Positions 25,157 through 33,401 of a stretch of 64,000 bases of DNA are shown here, piece by piece. Position 1 is the first letter of the stretch; each line of letters begins with the position of its first letter. The stretch is from Dehalococcoidia bacterium (GTDB taxonomy: Bacteria; Chloroflexota; Dehalococcoidia; DSTF01; WHTK01). The notes below the pieces were generated by a model. The model saw nothing but the letters and a program-made list of their open reading frames with translations, had not been told where the DNA came from and did no database searches. Location of the stretch: contig WHTK01000003.1 in NCBI GenBank assembly GCA_009377745.1, positions 122,093 to 186,092 of the forward strand, given 5' to 3'. Both the position numbers and the translations under genes were made by a program.

Positions 25157-26378
25157 TCACACCGCCTCGGCCACCACCGCCGCGAGCGCCGCGAACGCAA
25201 CCACCAGCCACGGCGGCGCCTTCCAGAACGCCAGCAGACCGAACGCCGCCAGCGCAATCGCGAAGTCCAAGGCGGACCCGACAGCGCTGGTCCAGACCGG
25301 CCGATACAGAGCCGCCAGCAGCAGCCCGACGACGCCGGCGTTCACTCCTCGCAGCCCGGCCGCCAGCCCCGGCTTCGTCCTCAGGACGCCCCACAGCGGC
25401 AGCCCGCCGATAACCAGCAGAAACGACGGCAGGAAGATCGCCACCAGCGCTATCGATGCGCCGGCCACGCCGTTCGGCTTCGGCTCCATCACTGTCCCCA
25501 GATAAGCCGCGAACGTGAACAGCGGCCCCGGCACCGCCTGCGCCGCGCCGTATCCCGCCAGGAAGTCGTCCTGGGTCACCCAGCCGCCCGCCACCACCTC
25601 GCGCTCCAGCAGCGGCAGCACAACGTGCCCGCCGCCGAACACCAGCGACCCCGTGCGATAAAAGCCATCGAACACGTCCAGCCCCTGCGAATCCGTCACC
25701 GCCGCCGCGATTGGCAGGCCCGCCAGCAAGCCGAAGAACAGCAGCCAGGCCGTGATGGCGACATTGCGGCCGATAGGCGCCCGCAGGCTCACCTCCGGCA
25801 GCGTTGCGGTCGAACGGTACAGCAGCCAGCCCGATCGCCCCCGCCAGCAGGATTACGCCCACCTGCGCGAAAGCCGTTTGCCAGCTCAACGCCAGCACCG
25901 CCGCCGCGATGGCGATGGTCGCGCGCTCCTTGTCCGGCGCCAGCGTCCTCGCCATCCCCCAGACCGCAAACGCTACGACCGCCACCGCCGCCAGCTTCAA
26001 TCCGTGCAGCCAGGCCGCGTCACTCACGTCGCCCAGCGCTTCAACCCCGTAGCCAAAGGCGACGAGCAGCGCCGCCGAGGGCAACGTGAATCCGATCCAA
26101 GCCAGCACCGCGCCGGGAAGCCCGGCCCGCACCAACCCCATCGCGATGCCGACCTGGCTGCTCGCCGGTCCCGGCAGCGCCTGCGCCAGGGCGACGATCT
26201 CCGCGTAGGCCCCGTCGTCGATCCAGCGCCGCCGCCTGACGTACTCCTCGTGGAAGTAGCCGAGGTGCGCGATTGGCCCTCCGAACGAGGTCAGCCCCAG
26301 TCGCGTCGCGACAGCCAGCACCTCAAGCGCCCGCCCTCGCTCCTGTCCTTCGTCCGCAGCTAACGTCGTCCCGGCCAT
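25157..26378 (-). pseudogene. chrA: Chromate transporter, apparently frameshifted
   Basis: The N-terminal CHR domain is read from ATG 26378 (TRLGLTSFGGPIAHLGYFHE and LAQALPGPASSQVGIAMG are the family signatures). The second CHR domain continues in a different frame from about 25795 (GSLVFGGGHVVLPLLEREVV, then AVPGPLFTFAAYLG). Together they give about 405 residues, the length of a normal two-domain ChrA chromate-proton symporter. The first frame has no stop at the junction and no spaced Shine-Dalgarno precedes the second, so a single shift near 25795-25810 is more likely than two single-domain genes. Sequencing error is possible. Confidence 0.75.
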
Positions 26379-26413
26379 ACCGTCCTGTTCGGCGCCTTGG
26401 AGCGCTCACCACC

Positions 26414-26460
26414 TGTCGTTGCGAGCCATTGCCCGCGGGCAAGGCGTGGCAACCCTTTGA
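26414..26460. repeat. Family A repeat
   Basis: TGTCGTTGCGAGCCATTGCC followed by the GGCAAGGCGTGGCAACC half, between terC and chrA. Confidence 0.75.
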
Positions 26461-26486
26461 GGGCCCGATCTCGAGATCATCCTCCT

Positions 26487-27260
26487 CTACGTTGGCGCGC
26501 CGCCGCCCTCAGGCTCCTGCACCACCGACGCCCGCAGCTGCACCGGCTCGACGTGTTCCTTGACCCTCAGGCGCAGGTTCAGCATCTCCACGAAGACCGA
26601 GAACGCCATCGCGAAGTAGATGTAGCCCTTCGAAATGTGCTGGTCCAGGCCCTCCGCCACCAGCGACATGCCGATCAGCAGCAGGAAGCTCAGCGCCAGA
26701 ATCTTCACCGTCGGGTGCCGGTCCACGAAGGAGCTGATCGGCCCCGACGAGACCATCATCACCGCCACGGCGATCACCACCGCCGCGATCATCACCCCCA
26801 CTTCGTCAGCCGTCCCCACGGCCGTGATCACCGAGTCCAGCGAGAACACGATGTCCAGCACGATGATCTGGGCGATCACCGACGTGAATGAAGGCGCCAC
26901 TCGCAGGCTCACATGCCCCGAGTGGCCCTCCAGCTTGTCGTGGATCTCGAACGTGCTCTTGGCCAGCAGAAACAAGCCGCCACCCAGCAAGATCAGGTCC
27001 CGCCCCGAAAACTCCTCGTCGAAAATCGTGAACAGCGGCTCCGTCAGCCGGATGATCCAGGAGATCGAGAGTAGCAGCAGGATGCGCGAGAACATCGCCA
27101 GGCCCAGGCCCACCTGACGCGCCCGCTTCTGCTGCTGCTCGCCCGGCAGCTTGCCCGCCAGGATCGAGATGAACACGACGTTGTCGATGCCCAGCACGAT
27201 CTCCAGCGCCGTCAGCGTTACCAGCGCAACCCAGATCTCCGGCGATGTCACCCACTCCAA
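26487..27260 (-). CDS. TerC-family integral membrane protein
   Basis: 257 residues with seven or so membrane helices. Family motifs: ALEIVLGIDNVVFISILAGK (residues 19-38), with the acidic residues implicated in metal binding, and IIVLDIVFSLDSVITAVG (near residue 132). TerC/YkoY proteins help with manganese efflux or metalation of exported proteins. The TTG start has GGAGGAG 8 nt upstream. The C-terminus is a short cytoplasmic tail. Confidence 0.92.
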   Translation of the reverse strand: MEWVTSPEIWVALVTLTALEIVLGIDNVVFISILAGKLPGEQQQKRARQVGLGLAMFSRILLLLSISWIIRLTEPLFTIFDEEFSGRDLILLGGGLFLLAKSTFEIHDKLEGHSGHVSLRVAPSFTSVIAQIIVLDIVFSLDSVITAVGTADEVGVMIAAVVIAVAVMMVSSGPISSFVDRHPTVKILALSFLLLIGMSLVAEGLDQHISKGYIYFAMAFSVFVEMLNLRLRVKEHVEPVQLRASVVQEPEGGGAPT

Positions 27261-27368
27261 CTATTAACTCCTCCGCTAATCTCCGGCCTCTCGTCATTTC
27301 TCCGCCCATTCTCCCCGATATGCCCTCGTTCCAGCCACCAATCCTTATCGCAGTCAGAAGGAATCCCA

Positions 27369-27500
27369 TTGCGAGCCATCGGCCGCAGCCGAGGCGAAGC
27401 AACCCTTGAGCTCCCGACTTCCTATCCCAGCCTGCTCTATGAAGACACGCTTCTCTGCCCGTATGCCCGTATGCCCGTATGCCCGGGCGGGGCACCGGTG
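27369..27500. repeat. Family A repeat and short CCCGTATG tandem
   Basis: Family A copy at 27369-27412. A CCCGTATG microrepeat (three units, 27459-27483) then lies just before rarA. Confidence 0.7.
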
Positions 27501-27519
27501 AGGAGGGGTAAAATGCCCC

Positions 27520-29199
27520 ATGCCTGCCCCCAGACGCCCTCGCGCCCAGCCACCCCAGCCCTCCCTCCTCGAACCGGAAGGCATACCCAACCTCGAGGAC
27601 GATGTCCCAGCCACCGCGCCCCTCGCCGCCCGCATGCGCCCGCGTGACTTCGACGACTACCTCGGCCAGGAGCACCTCGTTGGCCCCGGCAAGCTGCTGC
27701 GACGCCTCGTCGAGGCCGGCCAGCTCCCCTCGATTATCCTCTGGGGGCCGCCCGGCTCCGGCAAGACCACCCTCGCCCGCATCATCGCCGGCCAGACCTC
27801 CGCCCACTTCGTCGCCCTCTCCGCCGTCTCCGCCGGCGTCGCCGATATCCGCCGCGTCATGTCCGAAGCCCGCGCCCGCCAGGCGTCGCCGATGCCCCGG
27901 GGTTCAGCCCGGGGTATCGGCGCTTCACCGCAGGCCGCCCAGCCTGCCGGCGCGCTGACTCCCCCCTCTCCGTCAACGGAGAGGGGGCCAGGGGGAGAGG
28001 TCGCACCAACCCCCGAAGGCGATCGTCCCATGCCTCGCGGTTCAGCCCCAGGTATGGCCCCCACCCGCACCATCCTCTTCATCGACGAGATCCACCGCTT
28101 CAACAAGGCCCAGCAAGACGCCGTCCTCCCCCAGGTCGAAGACGGCACCGTCACCCTCATCGGCGCCACCACCGAGAACCCCAGCTTCGAGGTCATCGGC
28201 CCCCTCCTCTCCCGCTCCCGCGTCTTCACCCTCAAAGCCCTCACCGAAGCCGACCTCGCCCGTCTCATCCAACGCGCTCTCACCGACACAGATCGCGGTC
28301 TCGGCAACCTCAACGTCGAAATGGACGAGGAGGCCATCGAAGCCCTGGCCGCGTCCGTCGGCGGCGACGCCCGTATCGCCCTCAACGCCCTCGAAGCCGC
28401 CGCCCTCTCCGTCGAGACGGCTCCTGCACCTCGGGCTGAACCCCGAGGCATCGAAGCCCCGGCCCCTGAGGCTCTTGAAGCCCAGACCCCCGCTCACCCT
28501 GAGGTACATCCTGAGCCAAGTCGAAGGGCACTCGAAGGGCGAGCCCAACCACCCCCCGCCACCGCGGACCCCATGCCTCGGGGTTCAGCCCGAGGTACCC
28601 CTGCCCGTCATGTCAGCCGCGCCGTCATTGAAGAGGCCCTCCAGCACCGCACCTATCTCTACGACCGCCAGGGCGACGCCCACTACGACACGATCAGCGC
28701 CTTCATCAAATCCCTGCGCGGCTCCGACCCCGACGCCTCGCTCTACTGGCTCGCCCGCATGGTTGAGGCCGGCGAAGACCCCCTCTTCATCGTCCGCCGC
28801 ATGGTCATCCTCGCCGCCGAGGACATCGGCCTCGCCGACCCCCAGGCCCTCGTCGTCGCCACCGCCTGTCAGCAGGCCGTCCACTTCATCGGCATGCCGG
28901 AGGGCTTCCTGCCCCTGGCCGAGACCACCCTCTACCTCGCCCTCGCGCCCAAGAGCAACAGCACCCTCACCGCCTACCAGCGCGCCCTCGCCGACGTCGA
29001 AGCCACGCGGAACGACCCCGTCCCCCTCCACCTGCGCAACGCCGCCACCGGCCTCATGCAGCAGCTAGGCTACGGCCGCGGCTACCAGTACGCCCACGAC
29101 TACGCCGGCGGCATCGCCCCGGGCCAGACCTACCTCCCCGACAGGCTGAAGGGCCACCGCTACTACGAACCCAAAGGGACGGGAGAGGACACAAACTAG
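27520..29199 (+). CDS. rarA: Replication-associated recombination protein A, with two in-frame repeat insertions
   Basis: AAA+ ATPase (RarA/MgsA/WRNIP1) acting at stalled replication forks. Walker A GPPGSGKTT (residues 76-84), Walker B ILFIDEIHRF (185-194), and the MgsA C-terminal region from HYDTISAFIKSLRGSDPDAS onward with AAEDIGLADP are intact. The protein is 559 residues against about 430-450 usual. The excess is two Pro/Ala/Gly-rich inserts at about residues 123-181 and 301-362, made of families B, E and G repeats read in frame. Both sit between conserved secondary-structure elements, so function may be kept. GGAGGGG precedes ATG. Confidence 0.93.
   Translation: MPAPRRPRAQPPQPSLLEPEGIPNLEDDVPATAPLAARMRPRDFDDYLGQEHLVGPGKLLRRLVEAGQLPSIILWGPPGSGKTTLARIIAGQTSAHFVALSAVSAGVADIRRVMSEARARQASPMPRGSARGIGASPQAAQPAGALTPPSPSTERGPGGEVAPTPEGDRPMPRGSAPGMAPTRTILFIDEIHRFNKAQQDAVLPQVEDGTVTLIGATTENPSFEVIGPLLSRSRVFTLKALTEADLARLIQRALTDTDRGLGNLNVEMDEEAIEALAASVGGDARIALNALEAAALSVETAPAPRAEPRGIEAPAPEALEAQTPAHPEVHPEPSRRALEGRAQPPPATADPMPRGSARGTPARHVSRAVIEEALQHRTYLYDRQGDAHYDTISAFIKSLRGSDPDASLYWLARMVEAGEDPLFIVRRMVILAAEDIGLADPQALVVATACQQAVHFIGMPEGFLPLAETTLYLALAPKSNSTLTAYQRALADVEATRNDPVPLHLRNAATGLMQQLGYGRGYQYAHDYAGGIAPGQTYLPDRLKGHRYYEPKGTGEDTN
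27886..28062 (+). repeat. Repeat insertion 1 inside rarA (families B-E-B)
   Basis: Family B palindrome near 27890 (translated MPRGSARG), family E palindrome near 27961-28003 (TPPSPSTERGPGGE), and family B again near 28030 (MPRGSAPGM). The length is a multiple of three overall. Confidence 0.85.
28420..28605 (+). repeat. Repeat insertion 2 inside rarA (families B-G-B)
   Basis: Inverted family B copy near 28432 (translated PRAEPRGIEAP), family G copy near 28500-28540 (HPEVHPEPSRRALEG), and family B again near 28573 (MPRGSARGT). Confidence 0.85.
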
Positions 29200-29250
29200 T
29201 CACCAGCATCAGCGATTACCTAGGTAGTGGCAATCTTGTCATGCTCTCGT

Positions 29251-29297
29251 TACAATATGCCAGTTGAAGTTTGACGGGAGTTAACTCTAAAGTTAAC
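29251..29297 (+). promoter_or_regulatory. Promoter and palindromic operator of the TAC operon
   Basis: -10 box TACAAT at 29251-29256, then a perfect inverted repeat at 29280-29297: GTTAACT, CTAA, AGTTAAC. The repeat abuts the ATG of the toxin gene, lies about 17 nt after the expected start of transcription, and is a natural binding site for the HTH antitoxin. Confidence 0.65.
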
Positions 29298-29654
29298 ATG
29301 ACGAACGCCGAAGATCTCGATGGCGGGCTATGGATCATCGCCGCGATAGTACGGAATGGCGTTTGTCTAGCCAGAGCTTACATGGATGGGAACGAGCTTA
29401 CAGACATCGATCGAAAGAGACTATGGGCCCTGATTTCGCGAACTGCTCAAGTAGGGCCACCATTTAATGATGAGAAGTTCAAGAAGGTAGAAGGTCCGAT
29501 TTTCGAGTTCAAGTCTTATCAGGATCGACTACTTTGCTTCTTTGATGGAGAGCGACGGATCGTAATCACGCATGGTTGTAAGAAGAAGACTAATCGCGCT
29601 AGAAAGGAGGAAATAACTCGTGCGTTGACGTTACGCGCAGAGTACTTTGCATAA
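29298..29654 (+). CDS. higB: RelE/HigB-type toxin of a toxin-antitoxin-chaperone (TAC) system
   Basis: 118 residues from ATG 29298; a TTG 27 nt upstream lies before the operator and is less likely. The core DRKRLWALISRTAQVGPPFN, then IFEFKSYQDRLLCFFDGERRIVITHGCKKKTNRARKEEITRA, matches HigB/Gp49-type mRNA interferases of the RelE superfamily, including the terminal basic KKTnRa..EI..A motif. It would cleave mRNA on the ribosome when free. First gene of a three-gene, low-GC operon with an XRE antitoxin and a SecB-like chaperone. Confidence 0.88.
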   Translation: MTNAEDLDGGLWIIAAIVRNGVCLARAYMDGNELTDIDRKRLWALISRTAQVGPPFNDEKFKKVEGPIFEFKSYQDRLLCFFDGERRIVITHGCKKKTNRARKEEITRALTLRAEYFA

Positions 29655-29690
29655 GAACCCAGCGAGTTATAAGGGATAATAGAGGAGAAA

Positions 29691-30071
29691 ATGAAAGGAA
29701 CCACCACTGCTTGGGCCGCAGACGAGCTTAAGCGGTTCCGAAATGACCCTGAGTTTGAGCTGGAGACGCTCCTCCTCGACATTAACGAGCAGATTGTCGC
29801 TGAAATGGTTAACCGAGGCTGGCGAAGGTCCGATCTCGCTGCACGCTTGGGCGTTTCGCGTGCCTTTGTCACCAAACTTCTTGGCGGCAACGGTAATCTC
29901 ACTCTCGGTACGTTGGTTAAGATCGCGAATGCCCTCGAAATGAAAGTGGAACTTGGTTTGCTTCCCCGCTACATGGAGTCTTGGGAAGTCATCCCTGTCG
30001 GGTTCGATATGGCTCTTCTCAATCAAGAAGGAGTAATCGAGGGTGAACGCCAGATCCTCCTTGCAGCTTGA
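29691..30071 (+). CDS. higA: HigA-type XRE antitoxin of the TAC system
   Basis: 126 residues. An XRE helix-turn-helix (residues 44-83: RRSDLAARLGVSRAFVTKLL, then NLTLGTLVKIANAL) should bind the palindrome ahead of the toxin gene and autorepress. A 36-residue C-terminal extension with an aromatic, hydrophobic patch (YMESWEVIPVGFDMALL) follows. In chaperone-controlled TA systems such an extension (ChAD) makes the antitoxin depend on the SecB-like protein. AGAGGAGAAA precedes ATG. Its 3' end overlaps the chaperone gene by 29 nt. Confidence 0.9.
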   Translation: MKGTTTAWAADELKRFRNDPEFELETLLLDINEQIVAEMVNRGWRRSDLAARLGVSRAFVTKLLGGNGNLTLGTLVKIANALEMKVELGLLPRYMESWEVIPVGFDMALLNQEGVIEGERQILLAA

Positions 30072-30474
30072 GGATTGTTGGCTCACACGGCTAGAGTTTC
30101 GAAGCCAGGATAAACCTCAGCAGAAGGACTCGGCCCCGCGCGTGACTTGGTCGCTAGCACATAGACCGGAGCAGAAGACTTACTTGGTCTCGCTAAAGGT
30201 GACGGATAATACAGACCGAATTCATCTTGCACTTGAGATGCAGGGGGAGTTTTCCTTTTCGGATGGCATGGAAGAGACTGCTAGGGCAAGAATGGCTGAC
30301 GTAAACGGACCGGCCATTCTTTACGGAGTCGCTCGCGGGATCATCGGCGTGGTTACGGGCTTCTCGAATGAGCATAGATATCTTCTTCCTTCTGTAAACA
30401 TCGTCTACTTGGCTCAGCGACAGAGCGCCCGGGAGAAGGCTAGAGGAGAGATGGAATTGCCAGCAGAGGGCTAA
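30043..30474 (+). CDS. SecB-like chaperone of the TAC system
   Basis: 143 residues. The second half is SecB-like: a beta-strand region ending in EMQGEFSFSD, then GPAILYGVARGIIGVVTGFS, then YLLPSVNIVYLAQRQ, matching the SecB features PnILFPYvRe..s.lt and LpPvNf. SecB normally keeps preproteins unfolded; in TAC systems the homologue stabilises the antitoxin. GTG start with AAGGAG about 10 nt upstream, inside the antitoxin gene, giving coupled translation. No other secB is in the window. The three-gene order is that of mycobacterial HigB1-HigA1-SecB. Confidence 0.85.
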   Translation: MNARSSLQLEDCWLTRLEFRSQDKPQQKDSAPRVTWSLAHRPEQKTYLVSLKVTDNTDRIHLALEMQGEFSFSDGMEETARARMADVNGPAILYGVARGIIGVVTGFSNEHRYLLPSVNIVYLAQRQSAREKARGEMELPAEG

Positions 30475-30556
30475 CGGGAGCGAGAAGACCTGTCTCTCCG
30501 AAGTAACACTCCCCCCACCTCACCTGCCCTCGTAACGCCCCTCGTCACCCCCACGC

Positions 30557-30967
30557 CTACGGCTCCACCCGCCCCACACCCGCCACCGCGTCGAAGCCTC
30601 GATCGAAGCTGTAAACCTCGTGCGGCGACTCGGCCAGCGCCGCCGCGACGATCAACGCGTCGCCGAAGTTGAGGCCGCGATAGGTCGCATACACATCGAG
30701 CGCCCTCAGACAGCGCGACTTGTCCTCCATGTGCAGGCCGCGTTGCACTAAGAGCGCCCGAACCCGCTCCCGGATGTTCGCGCGCGTCAGTGCATACAGG
30801 GTCCGGGACGAGAGTACGTACACCACCTCTGCGATCGTCGCCTCCAGGACAGCGACGTCTTCCTCGCCGCGCTCGACCTTCCGGAACAGTTCCCGAGCAG
30901 CCGGCGACATCCGGGCGTCATCCGCCGTCAGATGGCGCACGAAGACATTAGTGTCCAGGTACCTCAC
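30557..30967 (-). CDS. vapC: VapC-type PIN-domain ribonuclease toxin
   Basis: 136 residues. PIN-domain acidic residues are in place: Asp5 in RYLDTNVFVR, Glu in VLEATIAEVVYVL (near residue 45), Asp in GLNFGDALIVAAAL (near 102) and Asp in YSFDRGFD (near 121). It cleaves tRNA or rRNA in known members. The ATG overlaps the stop of the antitoxin gene by 4 nt. The neighbouring TAC operon converges on it. Confidence 0.94.
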   Translation of the reverse strand: MRYLDTNVFVRHLTADDARMSPAARELFRKVERGEEDVAVLEATIAEVVYVLSSRTLYALTRANIRERVRALLVQRGLHMEDKSRCLRALDVYATYRGLNFGDALIVAAALAESPHEVYSFDRGFDAVAGVGRVEP

Positions 30968-31233
30968 TTGCGTCGCATCTTGGACATGTGGTACTCAGCC
31001 ACCTCCTCATGGGCGATGCGCTCCACTTCCTTCCAATCCAGCGGCTTGTCGAGCGCCTTCACAGAGCCGTAGACGCTCTCCACCGTCGTGAAGCGAGGCT
31101 TCCGCAGCACCACCTGGCCGTCCTCCACCACAAACGAGACCTTGCCGCGCTTCTGGATTCCCAGCAGCTTCCGAACCTCCGCCGGGATCGTCACCTGGCC
31201 TCGCTCCGTCACGCTGGCCGCAAACTCCTGCAT
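30964..31233 (-). CDS. vapB: VapB antitoxin, AbrB/SpoVT swapped-hairpin family
   Basis: 89 residues. The N-terminal MQEFAASVTERGQVTIPAEVRKLLGI is the AbrB-type DNA-binding domain. The C-terminal half (DKPLDWKEVERIAHEEVAEY) is the flexible part that wraps the PIN toxin. AAGGAG lies 7 nt before ATG. Two direct repeats upstream are its probable operator. Confidence 0.93.
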   Translation of the reverse strand: MQEFAASVTERGQVTIPAEVRKLLGIQKRGKVSFVVEDGQVVLRKPRFTTVESVYGSVKALDKPLDWKEVERIAHEEVAEYHMSKMRRK

Positions 31234-31245
31234 TCCCTAGCTCCT

Positions 31246-31274
31246 TATGCATTGTCATGATTCATATGCATTGT
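31246..31274 (-). promoter_or_regulatory. Probable operator of vapBC (direct repeats)
   Basis: TATGCATTGT occurs twice, at 31246-31255 and 31265-31274, 19 nt apart (about two helical turns), immediately upstream of the vapB ribosome-binding site. Minus-strand TACAAT within the second copy may be the -10. Confidence 0.55.
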
Positions 31275-31381
31275 AATACATCGGAGGCAATGCACAGACC
31301 AGCCATACCCTGACACACGGCCGCCATCTCACCCACGCCGCCGTAACGACCCCGTCACGCCCGCCCGCCTACACTGATCCC

Positions 31382-31588
31382 ATGACCAGAGCGCCTGACC
31401 CCGACCCCCGCCTCCGGCCGCCACCTCGACAGGCCCGTCCAGATAACGACGCGCCCGCACCCCGCGCCGGCAACGCCTCCGGGGCCGGGACCGGCTTGGC
31501 CATCGGCATGGTGCCGCCACCCGCCGCCGACAAAGTCGACCAGGCATCGTGGGAGTCCTTCCCCGCCAGCGACCCGCCCGGCTGGTAG
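31382..31588 (+). CDS. Small Pro-rich protein with SFPASDPP C-terminal motif
   Basis: 68 residues. A proline/arginine-rich, low-complexity first half is followed by DKVDQASWESFPASDPPGW. An (E/D)ESFPASDPP tail of this kind recurs at the ends of small uncharacterised bacterial proteins, which supports a real gene. No signal peptide or membrane segment. Function unknown. No convincing Shine-Dalgarno is visible. Confidence 0.6.
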   Translation: MTRAPDPDPRLRPPPRQARPDNDAPAPRAGNASGAGTGLAIGMVPPPAADKVDQASWESFPASDPPGW

Positions 31589-31598
31589 CTCCGTAGTG

Positions 31599-31750
31599 TC
31601 GTTGCGAGCCATTGCCCGCGGGCAAGGCGCATCCTGAGCCGAATCGAAGGGCGCGGCCAACCCTTAGCGGCCCATGCATGAAACTCACCCTCGGAGAGAG
31701 ATAAAGGTGTCCCCTCTCCCTCGAGGGAGAGGGTTAGGGTGAGGGTGCCA
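31599..31750. repeat. Family A copy interrupted by family G, then family E palindrome
   Basis: Family A starts at about 31599, but after the GGGCAAGGCG half it is broken by CATCCTGAGCCGAATCGAAG (family G). A family E palindrome (CCCTCTCCCTCGAGGGAGAGGG) follows at about 31711-31732. Confidence 0.75.
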
Positions 31751-31805
31751 ACGTCCCGAACTCCAACCTCTAACTCTCTAATGTCGGACTTCCAATCTCC
31801 AACCC

Positions 31806-32540
31806 CTAACCTCCAACCTCCACCACCGTCCCCGTCACCATTCGCGCCGCCTCCGAGCACAGCCACGCGGCGATCTCCCCCGCGTCCTGCGGCCTCGCCC
31901 CCGTCCGGTCCCGCCATCCCTCACCCTTCGACACGTCCACTACCGCTTCCGATAGCTCCACGTAGGGTGTCGTCCGCGGCGCGATGGCGTTTACCGTGAC
32001 GCCGTGGCCCATCTCCCGCTTCGCCAGCGCCCGCGTCAGCCACACCCGCGACGCCTTACCCAGCCCGTAGTCCAGCGGCGCGTCGGCCGGCCAATCGTCC
32101 GTGCCCTCGCCCGCCACCAGGATGATCCGGCCCCAGCCGCGCTCTCGCATGCCCCGCAGAGCCGGCGGGATCAGGTAGAGCGGCGCGTGCACCTCCTCCG
32201 CCAGCACCCGCTGCCAGCGCTCCGGCTCCAGGTCCACGGTATCGGCGGGCTGCCAGGCGCCGCCCGCACTCACGACCAGGATGTCAACGCGACCCAGCCC
32301 CGCCACGGCCGCCTCGTACAGCGACCGCGCCCCCGCCTCGGTCCCGACATCCGCCTGCTGCAATACAACCCGTCTCCCCATCCCCTCGATCGCCTGCCGC
32401 ACTGCCTCGGCCCGCTCCGGCCGCGTCTCGTAGTTGAGGACGAGGTCGGCGCCCTCCCGCGCCAGGGTCAGCGCGATGCTGCGGCCGATCCCCCTGCCGG
32501 TCGAGCCGGTAACCAGCGCGACGCGTCCTGTCAGCTCCAC
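31806..32540 (-). CDS. Short-chain dehydrogenase/reductase with atypical catalytic site
   Basis: 244 residues. The N-terminal TGSTGRGIG cofactor motif (residues 11-19), [10 protein letters not shown], and YGLGK (Tyr and Lys of the catalytic tetrad) identify a classical SDR. The position about 13 residues before the Tyr, where Ser is expected, lies in [10 protein letters not shown] and carries no Ser, so catalysis may be altered. The C-terminus ends in [10 protein letters not shown], where most SDRs have GxxxxVDGG. Start GTG, divergent from the FabL-like gene. Confidence 0.83.
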   Translation of the reverse strand: MELTGRVALVTGSTGRGIGRSIALTLAREGADLVLNYETRPERAEAVRQAIEGMGRRVVLQQADVGTEAGARSLYEAAVAGLGRVDILVVSAGGAWQPADTVDLEPERWQRVLAEEVHAPLYLIPPALRGMRERGWGRIILVAGEGTDDWPADAPLDYGLGKASRVWLTRALAKREMGHGVTVNAIAPRTTPYVELSEAVVDVSKGEGWRDRTGARPQDAGEIAAWLCSEAARMVTGTVVEVGG

Positions 32541-32620
32541 GCGGGCAGCCTATCAGACCTCTAGTCTCGCCCGATTCCTGCCTGTTACCTGTTACTCCGC
32601 ACTCGGCTAGAATCCCCAGC

Positions 32621-33397
32621 GTGGATAACAAACTCTTCGCTGGCAAAGTAGCGCTCGTGACCGGCGGCTCCCGCGGCATCGGCCGCGCCATCGCGCTCAA
32701 GCTTGGCAGCCTCGGCGCCGAGGTCGTCGTCAACTACGCCCGCAGCGACACGGACGCCCAGCGCGTCGTCACCGCCCTCACCGAGCTCGGCGCCACCGCC
32801 TACGCCATACGCGCCAACCTCGCCGACGTGGTCGAAATCCAGGGCCTCATGCGCGAAATCCAGGATCGCTGCGGCGGCCTCGATATCCTGATCAACAGCG
32901 CCGCCCGCGGCCTGGAGCGGCCCCGTAACGCCATCCGCGCTCTGCCCAACCACCTCCGTATCACCTTCGACCTCAACGTACTCGGCCCCTGGTTCGCCTC
33001 CAAGGAAGCCGCCCCCCTCCTCGAAGCGCGCGGCGGCGGCAGCATCGTCAACCTCACCAGCCTCGGCTCCCGCCGCTACATGCCCAACTACGCCGCCGTG
33101 GGCGTCACCAAAGGCGCCCTTGATACGCTGACGATGTACCTCGCCGTCGAGCTTGCCCCCAAGAACATCCGCGTCAACGGCGTTTGCCCCGGCTGGGTGC
33201 AGGAGACCGGCGGCGTGGCCGCCCTCTCCCCCGAGCTCGGCGAGTACCTGCGGCGCAACATCCCCATGCGCCGCCACGTCACCCCGGACGACGTCGCCAA
33301 CCTCGTCGCCTTCCTCTGCACCCCCGAGTCCGAGATGATCGTCGGCCAGACCATCGTCCTCGATGGCGGCGTCAACCTCGTCGGCATGCTCACCTAA
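32621..33397 (+). CDS. SDR enoyl-ACP reductase-like protein (FabL type)
   Basis: 258 residues. Cofactor motif TGGSRGIG (residues 14-21), NSAARG, and the block [20 protein letters not shown], whose SLGS.RY..NY..VGV.K pattern is the hallmark of FabL (enoyl-ACP reductase III) rather than FabG. The C-terminal [11 protein letters not shown] is standard. It probably reduces enoyl-ACP in fatty-acid elongation with NADPH. GTG start. The next gene, a methyltransferase, starts 5 nt after its stop, so they are likely co-transcribed. Confidence 0.85.
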   Translation: MDNKLFAGKVALVTGGSRGIGRAIALKLGSLGAEVVVNYARSDTDAQRVVTALTELGATAYAIRANLADVVEIQGLMREIQDRCGGLDILINSAARGLERPRNAIRALPNHLRITFDLNVLGPWFASKEAAPLLEARGGGSIVNLTSLGSRRYMPNYAAVGVTKGALDTLTMYLAVELAPKNIRVNGVCPGWVQETGGVAALSPELGEYLRRNIPMRRHVTPDDVANLVAFLCTPESEMIVGQTIVLDGGVNLVGMLT

Positions 33398-33401
33398 ATC
33401 G

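Noticed and set aside
25157..26378. Two short-chain CHR transporters (paired single-domain genes)
   Set aside because: The first frame has no stop at the junction and the second lacks a properly spaced ribosome-binding site; a frameshift in one gene is simpler.
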